64,000 nucleotides of DNA. Origin: Jeotgalicoccus sp. (GTDB lineage Bacteria > Bacillota > Bacilli > Staphylococcales > Salinicoccaceae). The position numbers were made by a program, and so were the translations under genes. The notes under the pieces are model-generated. The model had not been told where the DNA came from. It ran no database searches and saw nothing but the letters and a program-made list of their open reading frames with translations. Positions 16,297 to 24,999 of the stretch are shown here, in pieces. Position 1 is the stretch's first letter. Each line of letters begins with the position of its first letter. The stretch is from positions 124,215 through 188,214 of the forward strand of contig DONT01000002.1 in assembly GCA_003513765.1 (NCBI GenBank). Direction: 5' to 3'.

Positions 16297-16866
16297 TTAT
16301 AGTAGTCTTTTTTTATTCACATTTAAAATTTTTACCAGCTGATCGTTCAAATAATCTGCACTGTAGGAAAAACCATTTTTGTACCAGTTGATAATCATAC
16401 CGATAATAGCATTGGACTGATAGGATGCAAACATTTCATGATTAAAGTCTCCCTGCTGTTTATCCATATCTTCTAAGAACAATTTATCGATTTCATCAAA
16501 CAGCATATAGTAATATCTTAACGGTACTTTTCTGGAAAAAATAATTTCGTAAAACGGTTTAAATTTTTCAATATGATGAAAGATACGGATTGTCGAAGAG
16601 TCCAATTCATCCACATTCAAAATCGCCGCCCGACGATAAGGTTCCTTATAAGAACTGGCCAAGTCTAACGTTATCTCTTTAAAATACTCCTCAAATACAT
16701 CTTCAATTTGCCCGTAGTGCAAATAAAAAGTACCACGGTTAATTTTAGCTTTTTTACAAATTTCTGTTATAGAAATTTCATCGAGCTCTTTATCATTTAA
16801 TAATTGCAGTAATGCCTGATGCAATGCGTCTTTAGTCTTCACAATACGTAAATCATTTTTCGACAT
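16297..16866 (-). CDS. TetR/AcrR-family regulator (second)
   Basis: 189 residues. N-terminal HTH: ISITEICKKAKINRGTFYLHYG (residues about 30-51). The C-terminal helical domain (FKPFYEIIFSRKVPLRYYYM, then SNAIIGMIINWYKNGF) is of the TetR_C_33/DhaS-like class and similar in layout to the TetR protein at 3580. It is divergent from the SDR gene at 17005, and a perfect palindrome lies between them at 16903-16916. Likely role: local repressor of itself and/or the SDR gene. Confidence 0.88.
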   Translation of the reverse strand: MSKNDLRIVKTKDALHQALLQLLNDKELDEISITEICKKAKINRGTFYLHYGQIEDVFEEYFKEITLDLASSYKEPYRRAAILNVDELDSSTIRIFHHIEKFKPFYEIIFSRKVPLRYYYMLFDEIDKLFLEDMDKQQGDFNHEMFASYQSNAIIGMIINWYKNGFSYSADYLNDQLVKILNVNKKRLL

Positions 16867-16902
16867 TTCCTCACCTCTTATTGAACAATATTATATTTAT
16901 CC

Positions 16903-16916
16903 GTTCATTAATGAAC
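16903..16916. promoter_or_regulatory. Palindromic operator between TetR and SDR genes
   Basis: GTTCATTAATGAAC, a perfect 14-bp palindrome 36 bp upstream of the TetR start and 21 bp upstream of the SDR gene's -35. It is the best candidate for the TetR binding site. Confidence 0.6.
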
Positions 16917-16936
16917 AGTTATCTATTTTTTGATTA

Positions 16937-16965
16937 TTGAAAGCGTTTACTATCGTCAGTATAAT
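16937..16965 (+). promoter_or_regulatory. Sigma-A promoter of the SDR gene with overlapping cre site
   Basis: TTGAAA at 16937-16942 and TATAAT at 16960-16965 with an exact 17-bp spacer. TGAAAGCGTTTACT at 16938-16951 fits the CcpA cre consensus TGWAARCGYTWNCW at every position and overlaps the -35 and spacer, so catabolite repression is expected. Confidence 0.8.
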
Positions 16966-17004
16966 AGATATTAGACAGTTGTACAATATAAGGAGGATAC
17001 AAAA

Positions 17005-17763
17005 ATGAGATTACAAGACAAAGTCGCAATCGTAACAGGTGCAGCATCAGGTATGGGTAAAGCAATCGCAGAAGCTTACGCAAGAGAAGGTGCCAAAGTT
17101 GTCGTATCTGATTTAAACATAGAAGGTGCAGAGGAAGTTGCAGCAAACCTTAAAGCTAATGGTGCAGAAGCTTTCGCAATTAAAACGAATGTTTCTGTAG
17201 AAGAAGAAGTTGAACAGTTATTCGAAGAAACGAAGAAAAACTTCGGTAAACTGGATATCTTAGTTAACAATGCAGGAATTATGGACGGCATGGAACCTGT
17301 CGGAGAAATTTCAAACGAGAGATGGGAAATGTTATTCGCTGTAAATACGACAGCAGTAATGAAAGCAATGCGTTTGGCAGTCAACCTGTTCTTAGAACAG
17401 GGACACGGTACAATCGTTAATAATATTTCAGCAGGCGGACTATACGGCGGCCGTGCAGGTGCAGCATATACAGCATCAAAACACGCAGTTGTCGGTTTAA
17501 CAAAAAACACTGCGTTCATGTATGCAGATAAAAATATCCGCACAAACGGTATTGCACCAGGGGCAGTTAAGACAAATATTGCTTCATCTATGAAGAATAT
17601 GAGTGAATTTGGAGCTGGTCGTCAAAGTCAGGGAATGTCACTTAACCCGAGAGCAGGGGAACCTGAAGAAATTGCTGAAGCAGCAGTCTTCCTCGGTTCA
17701 GACGAAGCGAGCTTCGTAAATGGACAAGTTCTTGCTGTAGACGGCGGATGGACTGCGTACTAA
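17005..17763 (+). CDS. Short-chain dehydrogenase/reductase, classical type
   Basis: 252 residues. Cofactor motif TGAASGMGKAIAEAY near residue 12, NNAG at about 89, catalytic Ser in NISAGG near 141, and Tyr/Lys in YTASKHAVVG near 155. The C-terminal SDEASFVNGQVLAVDGGWTAY ending is typical of the glucose-1-dehydrogenase/acetoin-reductase-like SDR group. It catalyses an NAD(P)-linked oxidation of an alcohol or reduction of a ketone; the substrate is unknown. Expression appears to be under CcpA (cre in the promoter) and possibly the divergent TetR protein. SD AGGAGG is strong. Confidence 0.92.
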   Translation: MRLQDKVAIVTGAASGMGKAIAEAYAREGAKVVVSDLNIEGAEEVAANLKANGAEAFAIKTNVSVEEEVEQLFEETKKNFGKLDILVNNAGIMDGMEPVGEISNERWEMLFAVNTTAVMKAMRLAVNLFLEQGHGTIVNNISAGGLYGGRAGAAYTASKHAVVGLTKNTAFMYADKNIRTNGIAPGAVKTNIASSMKNMSEFGAGRQSQGMSLNPRAGEPEEIAEAAVFLGSDEASFVNGQVLAVDGGWTAY

Positions 17764-17786
17764 ACTGATTAAATGAATAGGTAATA

Positions 17787-17820
17787 AAAAGGAAGCCGGG
17801 GATGGCTTCCTTTTATTTTT
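17787..17820 (+). terminator. Rho-independent terminator
   Basis: An 11-bp stem AAAAGGAAGCC / GGCTTCCTTTT with a 6-nt loop and a T-rich tail. Confidence 0.9.
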
Positions 17821-17829
17821 ATATTAACG

Positions 17830-19238
17830 TTACGATTCAAGTTTTCTTTTCCCGAAATAAAACAGACCGGCAATAATACCGATTATCAGCATGACGGTTG
17901 AGAAAATTAAGAATGGCCAAGGGCCCCACATAAAGACGAGTGGTGCAGAAAGTGCAGTCACCAGACCGCCCCCGAGAAACGGTTCGAAAACCAGCTGCTT
18001 ATAGCCAAAACCTTCAGCTGCCGGCGATTTCATTTCCGGGTCAGCAACACGCATCAGCATCAGTCTTGTAGCAGTCACCGCTGTTGATTGTCCGAAATCA
18101 CCGACTGCTCTTTCAAGCCAATAATCCGGCATCATTCTTGGTCCAAAAACGAAGAATCCAAACAAATTCCATGCAAGTCCAGCTAAAGCTAAAAGTAAAA
18201 ATGGAACTAAATATTCTCCAATCACTGAGATTGATACAGTCGCTATCGCACTTGCGATAAGTATATCAAGTGAAAACCCTTGTATACTGGTCACTGTATT
18301 TCTGTCTACCAGCTTCGATGTATCGAATTTACTGATGAAAATCTGTACAATCAAACCGCCAATCATTGCCAGCGGGAATAACGGTATATATGTCATAAAG
18401 TCGGAACCGAATAGTGCAGCTTCCAGCCAGGTAATGCCCTGTAATATAATATACCCGACGAGAATCGCCAGTGCGACAATAGTAAAGTGAAAAGTGAATG
18501 TATCGATTGACTCAGGTCTGACAGTCTGTTTATTGCCGTCTTCGCGTTCGTCAAATTCAACGATTCCTGCTTTTTGAGTTGTCGACAGACCCTTAACGTC
18601 AGTAATCATACGGGTATGATTTTTTCGTACGCCCCAGTTAATCAGCACAATACCAACAACAACCCTGATAAAATACCGACCGTGGCTAATCCGACAGCAA
18701 TGTCATAAGCTTCTGGGAATCCGAGTTCAACAAAAGTAGACTGCAGACCGGCAGCTGTACCATGCCCGCCTTCAAATCCAATTTCAATGAGCGTACCGAT
18801 AAATGGCGGCATATCATACAATGGCACTAATACTAGCATTGCCAGCAGTAAACCAATGACATACTGGCCCCAGCCGAGTGTCTAGCCGAATGCGAGTTCC
18901 GGGCCCCCAACGTCCCATATTCTTTTTAGATTTGGAAGTACCGTACCGATAAATAAAGTAGCAAACACTACATTTATCAGCAGTCCTGGAAGCGCAGACC
19001 ATACCTCCATAATTTCAGGAGTCAAAATCCCCATCGCTAAAAAGGACTCCTCCCCGGTAAAATTACTTACTATCCTGCCAAGTACTTCAGGTCCTAAAAG
19101 CAATGCGAGAAATCCTCCGATAACCGATGCCGGCAAAAAAAGATTCTGCATCCATGTTGAATGCATCCTGACCCATTTACCAATCAGCAGAAATAATCCC
19201 AAGTAAAGCAGAACAAAACCTATTTGTTCCGCACTCAT
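17830..19238 (-). pseudogene. Sodium/glutamate symporter (ESS/GltS family), broken by a stop and a frameshift
   Basis: The whole locus reads as an ESS-family carrier: LPASVIGGFLALLLGPE near the N-terminus, FEGGHGTAAG in the middle and PLFPLAMIGGLIVQ in the second half. A TAG at 18882-18884 interrupts the frame directly after PELAFG; the same frame continues as TLGWGQYVIGLLL. A second lesion near 18660, where GGG is followed by TTGTTGTTGG, looks like loss of one base that would restore SGVVVGIVLINWG. Two independent lesions make a pseudogene more likely than a sequencing error. The gene would have imported glutamate with sodium. Confidence 0.85.
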
Positions 19239-19438
19239 AATCTCACATCTCCTTTCTCTTTATTTTTAGAGTATAGAAATTAATTAATAATATTTACAGA
19301 CCATTCTATCAGAGGTCGGAAATTTTTTCTTAAACGGCAACCCGAATGTTATTTATAATTTTTACCGCTTGCGAAAAACTCGACTTTAAATACTGATTTT
19401 CGTTATCTACTGTGTTTAACGACAAAAGGCAGAATTAA

Positions 19439-19478
19439 AAAAGCTTCTAACCATATAATCAACTGGTTAGAAGCTTTT
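19439..19478 (-). terminator. Terminator of the flavin-dependent monooxygenase gene
   Basis: A 15-bp stem AAAAGCTTCTAACCA / TGGTTAGAAGCTTTT with a 10-nt loop. The T run is on the minus strand. Confidence 0.9.
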
Positions 19479-19486
19479 AATGTTAT

Positions 19487-20488
19487 TTAGAACCACAAAT
19501 CTGCCAGCAGTTCCATCGATTGTTTCCTTTTTTCAGGGTCGTAAGTGTAAGTCACAATAATCAGCTCATCAACGCCTGTTTCTTCCGCAAATTTTTCCAG
19601 TTTCTTACGGACTGTTTCAGGTGAACCAACAGCTTTGAGACTGAACATTGAATCCATCATTTTTCTCTGTTCTTCCGAACCTAATTCTTCAGGCTCGACA
19701 GGCGGCTGGAGTTTACGCTGCTGACCGGTCTGCATATCTGTCATCATTTGTGTCGTTGTTGTCCAGATTTTTTCTGCTTCCTCATCTGTCGGTGCTACAA
19801 CAACATTAATCCCTGCCATGACATAAGGTTCATCAATCTGGGAAGTCGGCGAATCTGTCGTAAATGCCGAACGGTACATATCAATCTTTTGTTTGTAATC
19901 GTCCGGTGTAAAGTGCGTCGCAATTGAATAAGGCAATCCCAGCTGTCCGGCAATAGATGCACCGTTCATACTTGAACCCAATACCCAGATTGGAATATTC
20001 GTTCCTGTGCCTACTGTAGACGTCACTGGAACACTGTGACCGAGTCCTTCTTCGCTGAACCAGCCGATGAGATCATAAATAGAGTTTGCAAAATTTTGTG
20101 CATCACTGCTGTTACGTGTAATCAGCTGAGATGTTCTTTGGTCGGTACCTGGTGCGCGACCCAGTCCGAGATCAATTCTATCCGGATAAAGCTGTGCAAT
20201 CGTGCCGAAATTTTCAGCGACCTGCAGCGGTGAATGGTTCGGCAGCATGATACCGCCTGAGCCGATGCGGATATTTTTTGTCCGCGCTGCGGCCATCGCA
20301 ATCAGCTGAGATGTCGCAGCTGATGCAAGACTTTTTGTATTATGATGCTCAGCGAACCAAAGTCTCTTGAATCCGAGTTTATCAATAAGTTCAGCATTGT
20401 CTAGGGACGCTTCGATTGCTTCCCTAACTGTCTGATTTTCCGAAATGCCCACAAGTTCAAGGACATTTAATGGTATATGTTTTGTCAT
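19487..20488 (-). CDS. LLM-class flavin-dependent oxidoreductase
   Basis: 333 residues of the luciferase-like monooxygenase superfamily, group 1. Typical blocks are RLWFAEHHN near residue 43, IRIGSGGIMLPNHSPLQVAE near residue 73, LYPDRIDLGLGRAPGTD near residue 100, and WVLGSSMNGASIAGQLGLPY. It uses reduced flavin and oxygen or F420-like chemistry on an unknown substrate. It is monocistronic with its own terminator. A short palindrome at 20516-20528 lies about 30 bp upstream. Confidence 0.9.
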   Translation of the reverse strand: MTKHIPLNVLELVGISENQTVREAIEASLDNAELIDKLGFKRLWFAEHHNTKSLASAATSQLIAMAAARTKNIRIGSGGIMLPNHSPLQVAENFGTIAQLYPDRIDLGLGRAPGTDQRTSQLITRNSSDAQNFANSIYDLIGWFSEEGLGHSVPVTSTVGTGTNIPIWVLGSSMNGASIAGQLGLPYSIATHFTPDDYKQKIDMYRSAFTTDSPTSQIDEPYVMAGINVVVAPTDEEAEKIWTTTTQMMTDMQTGQQRKLQPPVEPEELGSEEQRKMMDSMFSLKAVGSPETVRKKLEKFAEETGVDELIIVTYTYDPEKRKQSMELLADLWF

Positions 20489-20515
20489 TTAAATTAGTTC
20501 TCCTTTACGTATCTT

Positions 20516-20528
20516 ATTAAGTCTTAAT
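20516..20528. promoter_or_regulatory. Short palindrome upstream of the LLM oxidoreductase gene
   Basis: ATTAAG-T-CTTAAT, perfect over 13 bp, in the 5' region of the gene. It may be an operator; an AT-rich chance palindrome cannot be excluded. Confidence 0.3.
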
Positions 20529-20659
20529 GTAATATATTCCATTACAATGAGATACTCTAATCATAAAACATCATATGATATAAAGATAATTAACTGTTTC
20601 AATTGCTTAAATAAATGAGAAGATTTCAACCTGATTAAGATATTTATTCTTTTAATACA

Positions 20660-20693
20660 AAAGGCGTGCATCCCTTAAGGAATACACGCCTTT
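20660..20693 (-). terminator. Probable terminator of the 74-residue gene
   Basis: A 9-bp stem AAAGGCGTG / CACGCCTTT with a 16-nt loop. The minus-strand tail TTTGTATTAAA is only partly T-rich. Confidence 0.55.
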
Positions 20694-20708
20694 CTGCGTC
20701 TCATTTGA

Positions 20709-20933
20709 CTAGATTAATATACCATTATTGAATTCCGCTTTAGTTACTGGTGGGAGATAACGATCAGAACTTATTTGCTCTTCAATTAAAGGCTGTACTT
20801 CTGAAGTTCCCCCCTGATTCTCTTCAAGATTATTTGCGGCCATAATAATAAATACAATGAGTAAGGCTATACTGATCAGCATCAAAATGAAAAGTATAAT
20901 TACAGTCATTTTAGATTTGTTGTTTTCTTTCAT
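20709..20933 (-). CDS. Small single-pass membrane protein
   Basis: 74 residues. Cytoplasmic MKENNKSK is followed by a strong membrane helix (residues about 10-33), then a polar tail with EENQGGTSEVQPLIEEQ. SD AGGAGA sits seven bases before the ATG. No family recognised. It is the last gene before the insertion-sequence region. Confidence 0.65.
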   Translation of the reverse strand: MKENNKSKMTVIILFILMLISIALLIVFIIMAANNLEENQGGTSEVQPLIEEQISSDRYLPPVTKAEFNNGILI

Positions 20934-21246
20934 AAAAATATCTCCTAGTTTGCTTTGACCTGATTATATCACTCAGTGAATCACTCGGAGGGACTCCATT
21001 GTTATTTGTCGAAATTTATTCATAAAATTTCTAGACAAATATAGGTAATTTGGATGACATACTCTCATTAAATATTGTTTGTATCATAAATCTTAGTAAG
21101 TGAAAATGTAACTGCTAAACTAGACTCAACAGTTTTCTACAATTAAGACTCAACAGCTCTCTCCAAATAAGACACAACAGTTTACAAACTAGAAATCACT
21201 TTTCGGTATACTGAGACAGAGTATATTGAAAGGGAGAGAACATGGA

Positions 21247-22785
21247 GTGGAAAAATGGATGATTTATCAAGAGATACACCGATTAAAAAATATGGGGTTT
21301 TCAAATAGTAAAATCGCAAAGAAATTAAATATATCAAGAAATAGAGTCATTGATTATTTGAATATGACACCCGATGCATTCGCTGACTTTATGGCATCCT
21401 TACAAAACAGAACGAAAAAACTGGATCCTTACCAAAGTGAAATATTAACGTGGTTAAAGGAACATCCAGATGTGACCAGTGCGCAAATATACGATTGGCT
21501 GCAAGATAAATTTAATATTCAATACGTGGCTGAAAACACAGTCCGAAACTACGTCAATCACCTAAGGGAACACTATCACATCCCGAAAGTGGCAGCGAAT
21601 CGAATATACGGTGCGGTGGATGAGCTTCCACCCGGTCAGCAAATACAAGTCGATTTTGGAGAGATTATCGTGGACACATCGTCAGGCGGGCGACAGAAAT
21701 TGTATGTCGCCGGATTCATCTTATCGCATTCCCGATTTAAGTATGTGAAATGGTTAGACCGACCGTTTCGGACAAGTGATTTAATTAGAATACAGGAAAA
21801 TGCATTCCATTATTTTGGCGGGATGACTGAGGAGATTGTCTATGATCAGGACCGTTTACTGGCGGTGAGTGAGAATGCGGGCGATTTAATCCTGACCGAA
21901 TCATTTACGAAATACCATCAATTTAGACGGTTTAAAGTCGAACTCTGTCGAAAAAGTGATCCGGAATCAAAGGGTAAAATCGAACAAGTGATTAAATATG
22001 TAAAAAACAATTTTGCCAAACATCGCGTCTTCGACAACTTGAATACATGGCAGCAGGACGCTTTGAAGTGGCTAAAAAGAACGGGGAATTATAAAGTCCA
22101 TCACAATATAAAGAAAAGACCCTTTGAAGTGCACGCCCTCGAAAAGCAGCATCTTCAAACGGTCTCTGGGAAATATCATTTTGACAACATTTCATCTATT
22201 AATATAACAAGAACGATTCATAAAGACAATGTCATTCGCTTTGAAGGCAACCGATATAGCGTGCCTCTCGGGACGTATCAAAGTGGAAATGAAAACATTG
22301 CGTATGTCTCCGTCACAGATGGAAAATTGAGTATTTCGCTTCATCCAACGGGTGATTCGATTGCGATACATACAGTGTCTGATACTAAAGGTCAGGTGAT
22401 TATAGACCCTAGTCATCGACATCGGTCTCAAACGAAAAGAGACCAACTGGTCGCACAAGTGTTTAAAGTTTTGGATGATCCAGATCTGGCCGACGGATTG
22501 ATTCAGACCTTGCATACACATTATCCGAGACATACGATTGATCAATTGAAAATTGTACTCCAGTCCGCCAAGCAGTACCCACAACATATTAATGATGCGG
22601 TGAAAGAATTAAACCGGTTGAGATTGACCAGTGCGAATGATCTCAGAGATATTGCGATTTCATTGGACATTCAACACGGTAAACACAGGGCCAAGCAGCC
22701 CGTCATTAATGAGAAGTACAAAGATATGACTGCCCCCGCGCGTCAAACGGATATCTATTTAAAAGTCCTTCAGGGCGGTCAATGA
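21247..22785 (+). CDS. istA: IS21-family transposase IstA
   Basis: 512 residues from the GTG at 21247 (SD GGGAG); an upstream TTG at 21226 is also open. The N-terminal HTH is MGFSNSKIAKKLNISRNRVI. The DDE integrase core starts with GQQIQVDFGE (first Asp), continues to EEIVYDQDR (second Asp), and the Glu is in SDPESKGKIEQVIKYVK. The C-terminal beta domain DNVIRFEGNRYSVPLG is typical of IS21. It cuts and joins the element ends, assisted by IstB. The reading frame is intact, so the element may be active. Confidence 0.95.
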   Translation: MEKWMIYQEIHRLKNMGFSNSKIAKKLNISRNRVIDYLNMTPDAFADFMASLQNRTKKLDPYQSEILTWLKEHPDVTSAQIYDWLQDKFNIQYVAENTVRNYVNHLREHYHIPKVAANRIYGAVDELPPGQQIQVDFGEIIVDTSSGGRQKLYVAGFILSHSRFKYVKWLDRPFRTSDLIRIQENAFHYFGGMTEEIVYDQDRLLAVSENAGDLILTESFTKYHQFRRFKVELCRKSDPESKGKIEQVIKYVKNNFAKHRVFDNLNTWQQDALKWLKRTGNYKVHHNIKKRPFEVHALEKQHLQTVSGKYHFDNISSINITRTIHKDNVIRFEGNRYSVPLGTYQSGNENIAYVSVTDGKLSISLHPTGDSIAIHTVSDTKGQVIIDPSHRHRSQTKRDQLVAQVFKVLDDPDLADGLIQTLHTHYPRHTIDQLKIVLQSAKQYPQHINDAVKELNRLRLTSANDLRDIAISLDIQHGKHRAKQPVINEKYKDMTAPARQTDIYLKVLQGGQ

Positions 22786-22786
22786 A

Positions 22787-23560
22787 ATGACGAACACTTA
22801 TGATGACTTACAACAGAAATGTCGGACTCTCCGGTTGGCAGAAACCGCAAAAGAGCTACCGAATATGCTTCGGATGGGAGAGTCAAAGCATTGGACCTAC
22901 TATGAATTGATGGATCAGATCCTCGGGTATGAACTGGACTGTCGGGAAGAAAAGAACCTGATTAAATTGATGAAATGGGCAGAGTTTCCGCAACACTTAA
23001 CATTAGAGCAATTTAAACTGTCTGAACAATCAGCGATTGGGGACAAGCAACTGAATGTATTAAAGGAGTTATCCTGGATTGAAGACCATTTTACATTAAT
23101 TATGATGGGACCGCCTGGTGTGGGTAAGACCCATCTTTCCACCGGTCTCGGTATTCACGCTGTCAATCAAGGCTACCAGGTGTCGTTTATACCGATGGAT
23201 CATCTGGTATATATCCTTAAAACACGAGAGTATCTCAGTAAGTCAAAAACCAGATATAAACGTATGGAATCTTCAGATTTAATTATTATCGATGACATCA
23301 TGTATATGGCTTATGAACCGCAGGATGCCCAGCTGTTTTTTCAGTTTATCTATGATATGTATGACAAAACAGCGTTCATCTTAACATCGAATAAGGGGCC
23401 TAACGAATGGGGAAAATTTTTGGGAGACACAACACTGACCACGGCGATCTTAGATCGCCTCCTTCATCGAAGTGAAATCATTACCTTTGATGAGAATCAA
23501 GACAGTATCAGAATGAAATACAGAAGAGCGTTATTTGAAGAAAAAAGTGTTGAGTCTTAA
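22787..23560 (+). CDS. istB: IS21-family helper ATPase IstB
   Basis: 257 residues. Walker A GPPGVGKTH is at about residues 108-116, Walker B LIIIDDIMY near residue 166, and ILTSNKGPNEWG is sensor-1. It is a DnaA/DnaC-type AAA+ ATPase that stimulates IstA and guides target choice. It starts one base after the istA stop, so translation is coupled. Intact. Confidence 0.95.
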   Translation: MTNTYDDLQQKCRTLRLAETAKELPNMLRMGESKHWTYYELMDQILGYELDCREEKNLIKLMKWAEFPQHLTLEQFKLSEQSAIGDKQLNVLKELSWIEDHFTLIMMGPPGVGKTHLSTGLGIHAVNQGYQVSFIPMDHLVYILKTREYLSKSKTRYKRMESSDLIIIDDIMYMAYEPQDAQLFFQFIYDMYDKTAFILTSNKGPNEWGKFLGDTTLTTAILDRLLHRSEIITFDENQDSIRMKYRRALFEEKSVES

Positions 23561-23608
23561 TTGGGATGAACTGTTGAACCTTATTTGGGGTAAAGTGTTG
23601 AGTTCTAC

Positions 23609-24037
23609 TTGACGGTTACATTTACGTCTTTTGAAATTAAAGAACTGGAACAAAATCCAAATGTATTGAGGGTATCTGATCGATCTATCACATATCGCCC
23701 GGAATTTAAAATACGCGCGGTAGAATCCCATGAACAAGGCTTTAATCCCACACAAATTTTCCTCGACCATGGATTTGATTTGTCTGTCGTCGGTAAAAAA
23801 CAACCGGGAAGATGCTTGTCACGTTGGCGCCAAACTTATGCGCAATACGGAAGAAGTGGGTTGGAACGTGATCAGCGTGGGAATGGTGCCACAGGTCGTC
23901 CGACGAATAAAGCACTGAACAGTGATGAGAAATTAAAGAAAGCTGACGCAAGAATAAAGTATTTGGAAGCCGAAAACGAATTTCTAAAAAAGCTCGAGAT
24001 GAAAGAAAGGCAGGCGAAACAGAACCATCGTAGTTAA
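23609..24037 (+). CDS. IS3-family transposase OrfA (HTH)
   Basis: Up to 142 residues; the tabulated TTG start at 23609 overlaps the IS21 end, so the native start may have been altered. Helix-turn-helix region: FNPTQIFLDHGFDLSVVGKK. A C-terminal coiled coil (KADARIKYLEAENEFLKKLE) is the leucine-zipper of IS3 OrfA proteins. orfB is in the -1 frame relative to orfA, as expected for programmed frameshifting. Confidence 0.85.
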   Translation: MTVTFTSFEIKELEQNPNVLRVSDRSITYRPEFKIRAVESHEQGFNPTQIFLDHGFDLSVVGKKQPGRCLSRWRQTYAQYGRSGLERDQRGNGATGRPTNKALNSDEKLKKADARIKYLEAENEFLKKLEMKERQAKQNHRS

Positions 24038-24066
24038 AACCATGGGAGACTTATGAATTAATTGAA

Positions 24067-24936
24067 ATGATTTGTCGGAATCATCAACTCAAAAATATGA
24101 TTACTTATCTTTGTATGCTGGGATCAGTGTCGAGAAGTGGCTATTATGCTTGGAAAAAGAATGAAACCAGCCGATTACGCAGACAAATTAATGATGAAGC
24201 AGATATTGTACTCATTAAGAAAATCTATGACGCTGAGAAAGGTAAAATCGGGGCCTTACAAATGAAGATAATCTTAGACAATGATTATCATATTATTATG
24301 AATCACAAAAAGATTAGACGACTGATGAAAAAATATAATCTAACCGCACGAATTCGTAGAGCGAATCCTTATAAATTAATGATGAAAGCAACACAGGAAC
24401 ATAAAACGTGTAAAAACTTATTGAAGCGTGAGTTTAACCAAGGAGAGCCAGGCAAGGTCATGTTAACTGACATCACCTACCTGTATTACGGTAACGGTCA
24501 GAAAGCATATTTATCCTGCGTGAAAGATGGTGCGACTCGAGAGATTGTTGCGCATGTTGTCACAACATCACTAAAAATGAGCATCGTATACCAGACTTTA
24601 AAACAACTCTCATCTGCGGTGGACGAATTCCATCCAGAAGCACTCATTCATTCCGATCAAGGCTTTCACTATACCCATCCTGAGTTCCAATCTAAAGTGA
24701 AGCAGATGGGATTGGTACAATCAATGTCGCGTCGGGGTAACTGCTGGGACAATGCTTCAATGGAATCTTTTTTTGGAACTTTCAAAGATTGGGTCGATCA
24801 TAAATCTTGTGAATCCTTAGAAGAACTCAAACACCAAACAAATGAATATATTAATAAGTATAATAATGAGCGCTATCAATGGGGACTAAATAAGATGACC
24901 CCGGTACAATACCGGGATCATCTACTCACAGCATAA
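24067..24936 (+). CDS. IS3-family transposase OrfB (DDE integrase)
   Basis: 289 residues from the first ATG; the frame is open back to 24034, so the natural product is probably an OrfAB fusion made by -1 frameshifting near 24034-24037. Catalytic triad: LTDITYL (Asp), HSDQGFHYTH (Asp) and NASMESFFGTFK (Glu). The HTH_21 region ISRSGYYAW-like VSRSGYYAWKKNE is at the N-terminus. Intact. Confidence 0.93.
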   Translation: MICRNHQLKNMITYLCMLGSVSRSGYYAWKKNETSRLRRQINDEADIVLIKKIYDAEKGKIGALQMKIILDNDYHIIMNHKKIRRLMKKYNLTARIRRANPYKLMMKATQEHKTCKNLLKREFNQGEPGKVMLTDITYLYYGNGQKAYLSCVKDGATREIVAHVVTTSLKMSIVYQTLKQLSSAVDEFHPEALIHSDQGFHYTHPEFQSKVKQMGLVQSMSRRGNCWDNASMESFFGTFKDWVDHKSCESLEELKHQTNEYINKYNNERYQWGLNKMTPVQYRDHLLTA

Positions 24937-24999
24937 CGCTTTTATTAAATTGTCTATTTTACAGGTTACAGTTCATTCATAAAACCAAGCCCTCTTTTT

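Larger units (their letters stand above)
21101..24975. mobile_element. IS21-family element next to or nested inside an IS3-family element
   Basis: istA-istB and the IS3 orfA-orfB lie in tandem. IS21 ends: three roughly 24-bp spaced repeats with core GACTCAACAG on the left (21122-21180) and their inverted counterparts on the right (23549-23610). The outer ends share AAATGTAAC, at about 21105 and as its complement at about 23615-23623. The right end of the IS3, read inward from 24975, is TGAACTGTAACCTGT and AAAATAGAC; a similar string TGAAAATGTAAC and TAAACTAGAC starts at 21101. The IS21 may therefore sit between the IS3 left end and its orfA. No target duplication is visible, and exact borders are uncertain. 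Confidence 0.75.
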
